From: WRGT01 sp942493035
GTDB taxonomy: Bacteria; Spirochaetota; UBA4802; UBA5550
Assembly (NCBI GenBank): GCA_942493035.1
Contig: OW818666.1
Location: 930,001 to 994,000 of the forward strand
Reading direction: 5' to 3'
DNA: 64,000 nucleotides
Shown here piece by piece: positions 25,868 to 34,178 of the stretch (the stretch's first letter is position 1; every line of letters starts with the position of its first letter). The notes under the pieces were generated by a model. The model was not told where the DNA came from, searched no databases, and saw nothing but the letters and a program-made list of their open reading frames with translations. The position numbers were made by a program, and so were the translations under genes.

Positions 25868-26704
25868 TTATTTAACTTTAATTTTTATTCTTTTCTGGAC
25901 TACGTAGCCACCATCAGGCCAGTTGTAGTATACGCGCACTTCGTAATCCCCCGGTTCTGTAACATTGAAAGAGTATGTGCCTGACCTCTGTCCGCGTGTA
26001 TAAAACCAGTCGCCATATATGTTATCAGCTTCCGATGCTTTTGTAAGAGTAATCCAGTCGTTCTGATTCCCGGGAAGTCCGGAATATGAAATTGTTACCT
26101 GTTCAAATCTGGTAAAAATTGTTTTGTTCGGTTTTATTATCGCGATTGTTTTCTGATTATCATCGCTTGAGGAGTTATCGGTCTGATCTATTTCACTGCT
26201 GTCTTCTCCGGTTGATGATTCTGTTATCAGTTTTTCATTTGCAGAAGCAAGAATAATCCCTTTTTCACTCTGAATAACTCTGGCGATAAATTCAACATCC
26301 TTTCCGGTAACATGGATAGTCCCGATAATTACTGCATCGACGGATAGAATTTTTCCAATTTTTGCAGCAGTTCCCGCATCGACCGCTCCTGTCATTGAGA
26401 GGCTCTGTTCTTTTAATATCTGGTCTATTCTTGAGCGCTCTATAACCATAAGGCTCCCATTAGCTACAATGTGATGAGTAAGTTTTTCTGTGGCAAATTT
26501 AGCATAGCTGTCATTCGGTCTTCCGATTACTTCAAATCCGTAAATAGCAATAGTTTTATTAGGGAGTCGTTTTTCAACATTTGATAAAGTTTCAGCAAGG
26601 CTTTTAAAGATTTCATCTGCACCGGAGTTTTCTTTCGACTGCAATACCGTGGATGAAATTGATGAGATCAGGATTATAAGTATAGTAATTAAATATTTTT
26701 TCAT
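25868..26704 (-). CDS. CsgG/FlgO-like secreted protein with C-terminal beta-sandwich
   Basis: A 278-residue protein with a signal peptide (about 22 residues). Residues about 45-155 form a CsgG/FlgO-like domain: KTIAIYGFEV, then SLMVIERSRIDQILKEQ and SVDAVIIGTIHV, closely parallel to the protein at 15431-16405. A Ser/Asp/Gln-rich linker follows near 165-185. The last 85 residues (FTRFEQVTISYSGLPGNQND, then TRGQRSGTYSFNV and GDYEVRVYY) form an Ig-like domain found at the C-termini of various bacterial secreted proteins. Likely periplasmic or outer-membrane associated. Single-gene unit. Confidence 0.72.
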   Translation of the reverse strand: MKKYLITILIILISSISSTVLQSKENSGADEIFKSLAETLSNVEKRLPNKTIAIYGFEVIGRPNDSYAKFATEKLTHHIVANGSLMVIERSRIDQILKEQSLSMTGAVDAGTAAKIGKILSVDAVIIGTIHVTGKDVEFIARVIQSEKGIILASANEKLITESSTGEDSSEIDQTDNSSSDDNQKTIAIIKPNKTIFTRFEQVTISYSGLPGNQNDWITLTKASEADNIYGDWFYTRGQRSGTYSFNVTEPGDYEVRVYYNWPDGGYVVQKRIKIKVK

Positions 26705-27123
26705 TTAAGGAACTCCTCAATCTGTATGTTTTAAATTTAATAATATTTAACGGGATGTCAAGTATCAGTAAAAAATGTTTTATTTTGCACACATATAAAT
26801 TCTCTGTGATATACAGGATTCCTCAGGTATTTGAGCAGTAAAAAACAGGTGACTACTCAAAAACCGGTGCAATTTCATCTACGCCGCGCCACCGGCGCGG
26901 CGTAGAGCAATTTCGCCACAAATTTATGAGTAGTTACAAAAACAGTTTCCGCGTATTTAGAAAATATCTTGAAATTTAGAGATAGTCTTGTGACTTTATC
27001 CTAAACTGATTTATGAACAGAGATTTAACTGCTGATTTGATATAAAATGCTGATAGTAGTTTTTTATGTATCAACAATCGGATTGTTTACAGATTAAAAT
27101 GAAATCCAACTACGAGGTATAAA
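26705..27123. other. intergenic region upstream of proS
   Basis: Holds repeat B4; the rest is AT-rich. No T-box features, small gene or tRNA were seen. Confidence 0.5.
26849..26937. repeat. repeat family B, copy 4 (intact palindrome)
   Basis: 89 bases from GTGACTACTCAAAAACCGGT to ATGAGTAGTTAC, with an almost perfect central hairpin CTACGCCGCGCC-acc-GGCGCGGCGTAG. The best-preserved core of the family, with compensatory changes (TACG/CGTA instead of TCCG/CGGA), which implies selection for or recent copying of the paired structure. Confidence 0.8.
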
Positions 27124-28818
27124 ATGAGAGTTTCGAAATATATTCTCCCGACACTAAAAGAAAATCCTTCAGATGCGGTTGTACTCAGTCATCGTCTTAT
27201 GATGCGAGCCGGGCTTATCCGTAAAGAGTCTGCCGGTATGTATGCTTATCTCCCTATCGGACTTAGAGTGCTTAGAAAGATAACCGGTATAGTTAAAGAA
27301 GAGATGGACCGCGCTGGTGCACACGAGTGCCTTATGCCCGAGATGACCAATGCCGACTACTGGAAAGAATCAGGCAGATGGGAAACTATGGGTCCTGAAA
27401 TGATCCGTATAACCGACAGAAATGGTCTTGAATACTCCCTGGGACCTACACATGAAGAGTCATTTACAAACCTTGTACGTTCTGTAATTTCATCATACAG
27501 AGATCTTCCGCTGAATTTATATCAGATAAATACAAAATTCAGAGATGAAATCCGTCCAAGATTCGGTGTTATCAGAAGCAAAGAGTTTATAATGAAAGAT
27601 GCCTATTCGTTCGACATCGATCAGGCAGGGCTTGATGAATCATATAATGCGATGTCAAAGGCATACCGCCGTATTTTCGACAGATGCGGAATTGCTACAA
27701 TTCCGGTTCAGGCTGACTCCGGTAATATGGGGGGTAGCGCATCTGAAGAGTTTATGGTAGCATCTGAAATAGGGGAGGAGACTCTTCTCCTTTGTGATAA
27801 GTGCGAGTACAGGGCAAACAGTGAAAAGGCTGAATATACAAGAGCTGAGATTAAATCAGAATCAGCCGCTGAAGAGCTCAAAGAGGTTTCAACTCCTGAT
27901 GTTAAAACAATCGAAGATCTTGTTAAATTTTTCAAATTTAATGAAGATAAGTTTCTGAAAAGTGTAATATATGTTGCTGACGGCAAACCGCTTATGGTAG
28001 TAGTGCCGGGGAGCAGGGAAGTAAATGAGCATAAGCTGAAAAACTTTATAGGCGCTTTAGAACTGGATCTTGCAAATGACGATGTTGTAGAGACGGTAAT
28101 AGGAGCCCCTTTCGGTTTCGCAGGGCCTGTGGGAATTAAAGATACAAGAATTGTATTTGATGTATCTGTGAAGAACATGGCTAATGCAGTTACCGGCGCA
28201 AACAAAAAAGACTATCATTTCTCCGGCGTAAATCCCGGCAGAGATTTTAATATCAAAGAAGAGTCCGATATTACATCCGCAAGAGCAGGGGATATCTGTC
28301 CGAAGTGCGGATCAGCGATGTACGAGAAAAAAGGTATAGAAGTCGGTCACATCTTCAAACTCGGATATAAATATACAAAAGCAATGAATCTTACAGTACT
28401 CGATGAGAAAGGTGCATCAATCACTCCAATCATGGGATGTTACGGAATCGGTGTAAACCGGACAATGGCTGCAGCTGTTGAGCAGAACAATGATGAGAGA
28501 GGGATAATCTGGCCCAAAGCAATCGCTCCATTCCAGGTTCATCTCATAGGTATAGCAAAAACAGATGAAGAGACTGCTGCTGTTGATAAGATATACGAAA
28601 CTTTTCTCGATGCCGGAATTGACGTTTTATACGATGACCGGAAAGCCAGCCCCGGATTTAAATTTGCCGATGCGGACCTTATCGGAATTCCTCTTCGTGT
28701 AACCGCCGGAAAGGGATACTTCGCAAACGGAGAACTGGAATTCAAAGAGAGAAAAAGCAAAGACATACAGAACATACCCGCAGAAAAAATACTCGAAACA
28801 ATAAAACAATATCTATAG
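27124..28818 (+). CDS. proS: prolyl-tRNA synthetase, bacterial type
   Basis: A 564-residue class II aminoacyl-tRNA synthetase that charges tRNA-Pro. Motif 2 region: RDEIRPRFGVIRSKEF; ATP-site GPTHEESFT; motif 3 region GCYGIGVNRTMAAAVEQN. Between motifs 2 and 3 (about residues 230-390) lies the editing (INS) domain that hydrolyses Ala-tRNA-Pro, marking the bacterial (ProS1) form. The C-terminal anticodon-binding domain contains VLYDDRKASPGFKFADAD. A weak CGAGG site precedes the ATG. Single-gene unit. Confidence 0.97.
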   Translation: MRVSKYILPTLKENPSDAVVLSHRLMMRAGLIRKESAGMYAYLPIGLRVLRKITGIVKEEMDRAGAHECLMPEMTNADYWKESGRWETMGPEMIRITDRNGLEYSLGPTHEESFTNLVRSVISSYRDLPLNLYQINTKFRDEIRPRFGVIRSKEFIMKDAYSFDIDQAGLDESYNAMSKAYRRIFDRCGIATIPVQADSGNMGGSASEEFMVASEIGEETLLLCDKCEYRANSEKAEYTRAEIKSESAAEELKEVSTPDVKTIEDLVKFFKFNEDKFLKSVIYVADGKPLMVVVPGSREVNEHKLKNFIGALELDLANDDVVETVIGAPFGFAGPVGIKDTRIVFDVSVKNMANAVTGANKKDYHFSGVNPGRDFNIKEESDITSARAGDICPKCGSAMYEKKGIEVGHIFKLGYKYTKAMNLTVLDEKGASITPIMGCYGIGVNRTMAAAVEQNNDERGIIWPKAIAPFQVHLIGIAKTDEETAAVDKIYETFLDAGIDVLYDDRKASPGFKFADADLIGIPLRVTAGKGYFANGELEFKERKSKDIQNIPAEKILETIKQYL

Positions 28819-28824
28819 TAACCA

Positions 28825-28884
28825 GCCTTCCCCTTCTCACCAAGGGGAAGGTGCCCAACGGGCGGATGGGGAGGGAAGGTGAAA
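28825..28884. repeat. GC-rich palindromic repeat of widespread type
   Basis: CCTTCCCCTT...AAGGGGAAGG hairpin followed by CCCAACGGGCGGATGGGG; a rearranged version of the sequence at 4597-4648. It lies just after proS. Confidence 0.55.
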
Positions 28885-29032
28885 TCCTACTAGTCATTTT
28901 TTAAAACAGTATAAATCATAAAGCTATGAAATAAAAAAATCTCACTCTAAACGCCTATTTGGAGTCTCGAACCTCTCCTTAGCTGTAAAACCTTTTAAAA
29001 TCGAAATAAAAATCCTTCCGGACGGTTTATTG

Positions 29033-29062
29033 TTGACATTGTTCGCAAATAGGGAATATTAT
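29033..29062 (+). promoter_or_regulatory. promoter of the lipase gene
   Basis: TTGACA (29033-29038) and TATTAT (29057-29062) with an 18-base spacer, 35 bases before the start codon. Confidence 0.5.
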
Positions 29063-29096
29063 TCTTTTATGTAATTGATATTATCAGGGGGGCATT

Positions 29097-29987
29097 ATGA
29101 AAAATAAATTATTCTTACTTGTCATCATAACACTATTGGCTGTACCCGCATCACTCTTTGCTTCAGGCAGTTCATCTAAATGTAATACAAAATACCCTGT
29201 TGTGCTTGCTCATGGGATGGGCTTTCAGGCTAAAATTCTTAATGTTGTAGATTACTGGTGGGGTATAGAAGATGCTCTTGAGGATGAGGGGGCTGATGTA
29301 TATATTACCTCTGTAAACGGTATGGACAGTACGGCAAACAAGGCGGCATCATTTAAAAAACAGTTTCTCCAAATTCTTGCTGTCACGGGTAAATCTAAAG
29401 CTAATATCATAGGTCATTCCCATGGGACTCTGTATACCAGATATGCCATATCCAATTTAGCACTGGCTCCAAAAGTTGCTTCATATACAAGTTTATCCGG
29501 TCCGCATAGAGGAAGTTCTGTAGCAGACTTTCTTTTTAAAATAGTTCCTAATCAGGGATGGACGCTAGCTGGAGATGTTATGGATTTTGTTTCAGCATTT
29601 GTTTTCGGCGATAAAAATCCGAATTCTCTTGCTAACGGTATTGAAGTTACAAGGCCATATATGCAGAATATATTCAACAAAAGCTGCCCCGATGTAAGCG
29701 GACTCTACTACCAGAGTTATGCATCAAAAGTAAGATATTTTGCAAACAGCGTTGTCCTTCAGATTCCTTGGCTCATATGTAAAGCCTATGAAGGGGATAA
29801 TGACGGCCTGGTTTCCGTTACATCTGCAAAGTGGGGTAATTTTAGAGGTGTAATCTCCGGAGCATGGTGGTCAGGCGGAGTTGACCACGCGAATATTATT
29901 AACCAGTTTTTTGGAATAACACCCGGTTTTGATGCACCCCAGTTTTATATTGATACTGTTGCTGATCTTAAAGGCCGCGGTTTCTGA
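29097..29987 (+). CDS. secreted triacylglycerol lipase (alpha/beta hydrolase)
   Basis: A 296-residue protein with a signal peptide cleaved after about LFA (residue 22), so it is exported. It follows bacterial lipase family I: oxyanion-hole segment PVVLAHGMGF (35-43), nucleophile elbow GHSHG with Ser108, a LSGPHRGSSVADF segment, probable acid Asp236 in EGDNDGLVS, and His264 in GVDHANIINQ. The paired cysteines (29/197) could form the disulfide seen in family I.1/I.2, although no lid-folding foldase (Lif) gene is adjacent. GGGGGG-type ribosome site. A remnant of a related C-terminus is at 11880-11981. It could supply fatty acids for the acyl-CoA synthetase and ETF. Confidence 0.9.
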   Translation: MKNKLFLLVIITLLAVPASLFASGSSSKCNTKYPVVLAHGMGFQAKILNVVDYWWGIEDALEDEGADVYITSVNGMDSTANKAASFKKQFLQILAVTGKSKANIIGHSHGTLYTRYAISNLALAPKVASYTSLSGPHRGSSVADFLFKIVPNQGWTLAGDVMDFVSAFVFGDKNPNSLANGIEVTRPYMQNIFNKSCPDVSGLYYQSYASKVRYFANSVVLQIPWLICKAYEGDNDGLVSVTSAKWGNFRGVISGAWWSGGVDHANIINQFFGITPGFDAPQFYIDTVADLKGRGF

Positions 29988-30006
29988 TAACTTCTTAATG
30001 AATTTC

Positions 30007-30051
30007 AAATCTGCTGCAGATTAACATCTTGTTTCTGCGGCAGATTTTACT
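30007..30051 (+). terminator. terminator after the lipase gene
   Basis: Arms AAATCTGCTGCAGA (30007-30020) and TCTGCGGCAGATTT (30034-30047) pair with one G-T wobble around a 13-base loop, followed by T. Confidence 0.6.
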
Positions 30052-30371
30052 TCTCTAAACTATTCCCGGTAAACCGGAATTTTAAAAAATATGAGTATTC
30101 TTAGTGCTGAAAATGTAATTTATTTAATAATTATAATTTTTATCAATACTCCAGAGTTGACATGACTCATTGGTTTTACACGTTAATATCGCGCAATGAT
30201 GACATAAAAAGACTGCAGGTGTATAAAAATCAGTCAATACCCCCTCCAATCCGGTAAAGAAACTGAACAGCATAATTAAATACATGTTTGTATGGTAAAT
30301 CAATCATATGTAAATTTTAATTATACAGAGTTCTTTACTGTGTTTATTTTATTCATTAACACAGATTAATA

Positions 30372-30399
30372 TTGACATAAATTTTACCACTAGTAAATA
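30372..30399 (+). promoter_or_regulatory. etfBA promoter with internal palindrome
   Basis: TTGACA (30372-30377) and TAAATA (30394-30399), spacer 16. Between them TTTAC-CACTA-GTAAA (30383-30397) is an inverted repeat overlapping the -10, in the right place for a repressor. Which regulator binds is unknown. Confidence 0.45.
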
Positions 30400-30466
30400 A
30401 TGTTAATGGACTTTCTTTAACTTTAGTTAGCAAATAAACAAAAAAATCAATTAAGGGAGTATCGTA

Positions 30467-31240
30467 ATGAAGATAGTTGTCTGTCTGAAACAGGTTCCGG
30501 ATATGGAATCTAAGTTTAAGATCGTTGATGACAAAAAAGTCGATGAATCACAAATCGCTTTTAAAATCAATGATTTCGATAACTATGCTGTGGAAGCAGC
30601 CCTCCAGCTTAAAGAAAAGCATGGTGGAGAAGTAGTTATTGTATCAGCAGGTCCTGACAGAGCTGCTAAAGACATACGTCAGGCTTTCGCTATGGGAGCT
30701 GACTGGGGTATGCACATCACTGATCCTGCTATCTACGAAGGTGATAGCTTTGTAATCGCAAGTGCTCTCGCGAAAGCAATCGAGACTATCGGGGGAGTTG
30801 ATCTCGTAATGACCGGTGTACAGACTGAAGATCTTCAGGCTGCAGTTACAGGTGTAATGGTTGCGGATATGCTTAATGTTCCTCATTGCACAAACGTAGT
30901 AAAAATCAACACAGCTGACGGAAAAGCTTTTACTCTTAACAGAGAGCTTGAAGGCGGACTTAATGAAATCATGGATCTTACCGGTCCAGCAGTACTCACA
31001 ATTCAGTCAGGTATCAATGAGCCAAGGTATCCCACCCTTCCAGGTATCATGAAAGCCAAAAAGAAACAGCTTGATGCTAAATCAGGCGCTGATCTCGGCG
31101 TGTCTGCTTCATCAAGAACTGCGTTTATCAAAATGTTTGTTCCTGTATCTGACACTATGGCAGAAATTATACAGGGAGCACCTGCAGAAGCAGCTGCTAA
31201 ACTTGTTGATAAGCTCAAAAATGAAGCGAAAGTGATATAA
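30467..31240 (+). CDS. etfB: electron transfer flavoprotein subunit beta
   Basis: A 257-residue EtfB. It begins KIVVCLKQVPDMESKFK and has the beta-subunit signatures NDFDNYAVEAALQLKE, GADWGMHI and VMTGVQTEDLQ. With EtfA it forms the soluble FAD dimer that takes electrons from acyl-CoA dehydrogenases. It lacks obvious features to decide between ordinary and bifurcating ETF by eye. AAGGGAG site before the ATG; etfA follows after 17 bases. Very Ala-rich and well codon-adapted relative to neighbours, suggesting high expression. Confidence 0.95.
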   Translation: MKIVVCLKQVPDMESKFKIVDDKKVDESQIAFKINDFDNYAVEAALQLKEKHGGEVVIVSAGPDRAAKDIRQAFAMGADWGMHITDPAIYEGDSFVIASALAKAIETIGGVDLVMTGVQTEDLQAAVTGVMVADMLNVPHCTNVVKINTADGKAFTLNRELEGGLNEIMDLTGPAVLTIQSGINEPRYPTLPGIMKAKKKQLDAKSGADLGVSASSRTAFIKMFVPVSDTMAEIIQGAPAEAAAKLVDKLKNEAKVI

Positions 31241-31257
31241 GGTAGGAGGATCAGAAA

Positions 31258-32208
31258 ATGGCGAAATTACTTATCATCGCAGAACATAGAAATGGCAAGT
31301 TGAGCGACGCGACAATGGAACTTTGCAGAATTGCAAAAGAAATTGCTCCAGGCCTCGGACTTGAGCCAGTTGCAGCTGTTTTTGCAAAAGATGATTCTCT
31401 TGCAAAAGAAGTAGCAAAATACATTCCTGAAGTTTTTGCAGTTTGTGATGCAGCAGTTGAAGGTTATACTTCAGATGCATATGCTCAGGCTGTTAAAGCT
31501 GTTGTTGAAGCAAAAGATGTAAAAGGTGTTTTAATACCTCAGACATATGATGGTGTTGACTATGCAGCAAAAGCAGCACTTTCAATTGGTGCAGGAATTG
31601 TTTCTAACTGTAATAAAGCAGTTGTTGAAGGTGGAAAGCTTGTTCTTACAAGAAACATTTACAATGGTAAACTCCAGGAGACTAAATCTGTTACTACAGA
31701 CAAATTTGTTGTAACATTCGAAAAAGGCGCATATGATCCTGCAGAAGCAGGAGCTGCGGGTGCAGTTTCTACAGTTGCATGTTCATTCACACCAAGCAGA
31801 ACAAAAGTTAAAGAAATCATCGCAATGTCTTCAGGCGGAGTTGATATTTCTCAGGCTAAAATCATTGTATCTGGCGGACGTGGACTTAAAGACGCTGATA
31901 AATACAAAGACATCATCCTTCCTCTCGCTGCTAAACTCGGCGCAGAGTATGCTGGATCACGTCCTGTTATAGATTCAGGCTGGACAGATGCATCAAGACA
32001 GGTTGGACAGTCAGGTAAAACTGTAACTCCGGACCTTTATCTTGCTCTTGGAATATCAGGTGCTGTTCAGCACGTAGCTGGTATGAAGGGATCAAAATGT
32101 ATCGTTGCAGTTAACAAAGACCCTGAAGCACCTATTTTCAACATAGCTACATATGGAATAGTTGCGGATCTTTTCGAAGTTGTTCCTGGAATTATGGCTA
32201 ACCTGTAA
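31258..32208 (+). CDS. etfA: electron transfer flavoprotein subunit alpha
   Basis: A 316-residue EtfA with an AGGAGGA ribosome site. The N-terminal domain carries adenine-nucleotide-like folds; the C-terminal FAD-binding domain shows SGGRGLKDADKY, GSRPVIDSGW, RQVGQSGKTV and LYLALGISGAVQH. It partners with EtfB encoded just upstream and passes electrons towards the quinone pool via ETF-quinone oxidoreductase, which is not in this window. No N-terminal ferredoxin extension, so it is the simple form. Confidence 0.95.
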   Translation: MAKLLIIAEHRNGKLSDATMELCRIAKEIAPGLGLEPVAAVFAKDDSLAKEVAKYIPEVFAVCDAAVEGYTSDAYAQAVKAVVEAKDVKGVLIPQTYDGVDYAAKAALSIGAGIVSNCNKAVVEGGKLVLTRNIYNGKLQETKSVTTDKFVVTFEKGAYDPAEAGAAGAVSTVACSFTPSRTKVKEIIAMSSGGVDISQAKIIVSGGRGLKDADKYKDIILPLAAKLGAEYAGSRPVIDSGWTDASRQVGQSGKTVTPDLYLALGISGAVQHVAGMKGSKCIVAVNKDPEAPIFNIATYGIVADLFEVVPGIMANL

Positions 32209-32235
32209 TACCGGAATTCATTTTTGTAAAATCAG

Positions 32236-32266
32236 AGAGGATGTCCATTGGACATCCTCTTTTTTT
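32236..32266 (+). terminator. etfBA terminator
   Basis: AGAGGATGTCC-AT-TGGACATCCTCT with a following run of seven T; strong and immediately followed by repeat B5. Confidence 0.85.
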
Positions 32267-32353
32267 GTAACTACTCAAAACTGGTGGCAAAATTGTTCTC
32301 CGCCGCGCCAAAGGCGAGTCGGAGATAAAACACCACCGGTTTTGAGCAGTTAC
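32267..32353. repeat. repeat family B, copy 5
   Basis: Runs from GTAACTACTCAAAACTGG to TTTTGAGCAGTTAC with core TCTCCGCCGCGCC-aaa-GGCGAGTCGGAGATA. It lies between the etfA terminator and the TetR gene. Its edge abuts the terminator T-run directly. Confidence 0.8.
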
Positions 32354-32383
32354 TTTTTTTTTGTGAAAAAATAAATAAAATGA

Positions 32384-32408
32384 TTGAACTTTTGAATAAT
32401 TTGTTCAA
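32384..32408. promoter_or_regulatory. possible autoregulatory operator of the TetR gene
   Basis: TTGAAC (32384-32389) and GTTCAA (32403-32408) form an inverted repeat, with a further TTGAA inside; it ends 10 bases before the start codon. TetR regulators usually bind such palindromes at their own promoter. Confidence 0.4.
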
Positions 32409-32418
32409 ATAGTCAATT

Positions 32419-33000
32419 ATGAATAAAAATGAAAAACTTGAGTCGCTTTACGATGTTTCTTTGCAGATTTTTGCAAAATATGGTTATAAAAAAACTACAG
32501 TTGAAGATATTGCGTCGAAGCTCGGTACTACTAAAGGGAATATCTACTTTTATGTAAAAAACAAAGAAGATCTGTATCACAAAACAATCAGTTATGGTTT
32601 GATAAAATGGAAAGATTTTGTTAAAGCCGGTATTGAACATGAAACAGATCCTGAAAAGAAGTTTATCCTTCTGGCAAAACTTGCAGTTGAATACCTGAAC
32701 AATAATGAAGACCTGAAATCTATAATAAAAAATGATCCGGAAATCTATACAGTGAAATCTTCAGAAGACAGGTTTTATGATGTAAATATGGAGGCTCTGA
32801 CCCTGCTTAAAAATGTACTTTCTGACGGGGTTTCCTCAGGTGTTTTTACGATAGGTAATATCGACTACATTTCCCATCTGATCTATTCCATGTACATTAT
32901 GTATCTTATTCAGTCTTACGGCGGCCCGCAAGCTATTTCTCCGGATATTCTTTTCAATGAGGCTCTGACCCTTATACTTCGCGGTATTTTAGTAAGGTAG
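32419..33000 (+). CDS. TetR/AcrR family transcriptional regulator
   Basis: A 193-residue regulator. Helix-turn-helix at about residues 24-50 (TTVEDIASKLGTTKGNIYFY), then VKNKEDLYHKTI. The C-terminal domain is of normal length. A palindrome overlaps its promoter, and similar GTTCA/TGAAC half-sites lie before the acyl-CoA synthetase gene, so a fatty-acid-type role (FadR-like) is conceivable but unproven. The 6-TM protein gene follows after 49 bases and is probably co-transcribed. Confidence 0.87.
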   Translation: MNKNEKLESLYDVSLQIFAKYGYKKTTVEDIASKLGTTKGNIYFYVKNKEDLYHKTISYGLIKWKDFVKAGIEHETDPEKKFILLAKLAVEYLNNNEDLKSIIKNDPEIYTVKSSEDRFYDVNMEALTLLKNVLSDGVSSGVFTIGNIDYISHLIYSMYIMYLIQSYGGPQAISPDILFNEALTLILRGILVR

Positions 33001-33049
33001 CTTACTGGTATTGCAGGGTAATTTATAAATATCAATTCAGGGGGATTTT

Positions 33050-33703
33050 ATGACAGAATCAACTATCAAGGCGTTAAGCGGTTTAAGGGATCTTTCAACT
33101 TTAAAGTGGTACGTTATACCTCTTCTTGCGATTGTTTTTTACATTTATACAAAAGAGATAAAGGATGCAAAAAAGACAGGGAACTGGAATGCTGTATTTG
33201 CCGGTCTTGCTATTTTTGGTGTGGATTTCTTTAACGAAACATGGAATGGCTGGTTTATGGTTCTCTCAGGACGTTCTGCATTGTGGACTGCTCCAGGTGA
33301 TACTGCACTTAGAACAATGGTCGGGTGGAATATTGAAATAATGTTTATGTTTCTCATAGCCGGTATTATTTTTTATCACACTTTGACTGAAGATAAAAAA
33401 GTTAAAATATTTGGACTTCCGGAGAAATGGTTCTGGGCTATTGGATTTTCCGTATTCTGTGTTTTTGTTGAGTGTATGCTTAATAAAGGGGGGCATCTGG
33501 TATGGGAATATTCATTCTGGGAAAGATCATTTGCCGGTGTATGGCTGATTTTTTTGTTCGGTTATTTTCATTTCTATTGTGCAGCAATTCTGGTTATATC
33601 GCTCAAACAATTAAAGCATAAGATTTATACACTGGTAATTATATATTCAGTTCCTGTAATTATGAATATAATCGGATTTGGAATTTTAGGGTGGAATTAC
33701 TGA
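33050..33703 (+). CDS. six-helix integral membrane protein, unknown function
   Basis: A 217-residue protein with a good GGGGGA ribosome site. Hydrophobicity suggests six or so transmembrane segments (about 20-36, 50-66, 95-112, 130-146, 160-180, 190-210). It is rich in Trp and has conserved-looking acidic/aromatic clusters in or beside helices (FGVDFFNETWNGWFM, FVECMLNKGGHLVWEY). I do not recognise the family. Pairing with a TetR regulator suggests regulated expression, perhaps in response to the ligand of that regulator. Confidence 0.7.
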   Translation: MTESTIKALSGLRDLSTLKWYVIPLLAIVFYIYTKEIKDAKKTGNWNAVFAGLAIFGVDFFNETWNGWFMVLSGRSALWTAPGDTALRTMVGWNIEIMFMFLIAGIIFYHTLTEDKKVKIFGLPEKWFWAIGFSVFCVFVECMLNKGGHLVWEYSFWERSFAGVWLIFLFGYFHFYCAAILVISLKQLKHKIYTLVIIYSVPVIMNIIGFGILGWNY

Positions 33704-33779
33704 TATTTAAACTGGAATTGTATAAAAACTATTCCAGAAATTATTGAAATAAATAATTATTTTTATTATGTTTAATATC

Positions 33780-33868
33780 GTAATTGCTCATAAACCGGTG
33801 ACATTATATCTATGCCGCGTTTTGTCGAGGCGGAGATAGAATCTAACAGCCGTTTTTTTAGAAATTAC
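33780..33868. repeat. repeat family B, copy 6
   Basis: Starts GTAATTGCTCATAAACCGG, with ATGCCGCGTTTTGTCGAGG in the core and GGAGATAGAAT on its right, and closes with GAAATTAC. The core pairing is partly lost. Confidence 0.7.
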
Positions 33869-33918
33869 AAAGTATCAAATTTGCTGTTCATGTCTGGTTA
33901 AAACAATGGAGGAATTTT

Positions 33919-34095
33919 ATGGCTTATAGAATCAAAGCTGATGATTGTATTGCGTGCGGTGCTTGTGAACCGGTCTGTCCTGTTTCATGTATATCAGAAC
34001 AGAGTGACGGGAAAAGAAAAATTAATGAAGATGAGTGTATAAGCTGTGGTGCATGTGCAGATACCTGTCCGGTATCATGTATTTCTGAGGTGTAA
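33919..34095 (+). CDS. 2[4Fe-4S] ferredoxin, clostridial type
   Basis: A 58-residue protein from ATG 33919, with GGAGGA directly upstream. Two cluster-binding motifs are visible: CIACGACEPVCPVSC (residues 10-24) and CISCGACADTCPVSC (40-54), each the CxxCxxCxxxCP pattern, so it should carry two low-potential [4Fe-4S] clusters. It has no extra domains. A small soluble carrier of this kind serves anaerobic redox enzymes and could feed the atypical flavoprotein at 3664 or the dehydratase activase at the left edge; that link is inference. Confidence 0.95.
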   Translation: MAYRIKADDCIACGACEPVCPVSCISEQSDGKRKINEDECISCGACADTCPVSCISEV

Positions 34096-34109
34096 TTGAA
34101 TTTATTTAT

Positions 34110-34152
34110 GTATACTGTAGAGACGTAGCAATGCTACGTCTCTACAGTATAC
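34110..34152. repeat. perfect 21-base-arm palindrome of widespread type
   Basis: Left arm 34110-34130 and right arm 34132-34152 are exact complements around a single base; the inner part reads GTAGAGACGTAGCA. Similar GTAGAGACG/ACGTAGCA palindromes occur in many unrelated bacteria, from memory. It separates the ferredoxin gene from a convergent gene. Confidence 0.65.
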
Positions 34153-34178
34153 GAAATACGATTTTATTTGATGTTATT

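Larger units (their letters stand above)
29988..30466. other. intergenic region between lipase and etfB
   Basis: After the lipase terminator it is AT-rich up to the etfBA promoter. A second weak TTGACA (30157) was noted without a good -10. No small gene with a ribosome site and no repeat copy were found. Confidence 0.45.

Noticed and set aside
27708..28205. 165-codon frame antisense to proS
   Set aside because: Ser/Thr/Leu-rich shadow frame over a highly conserved gene.
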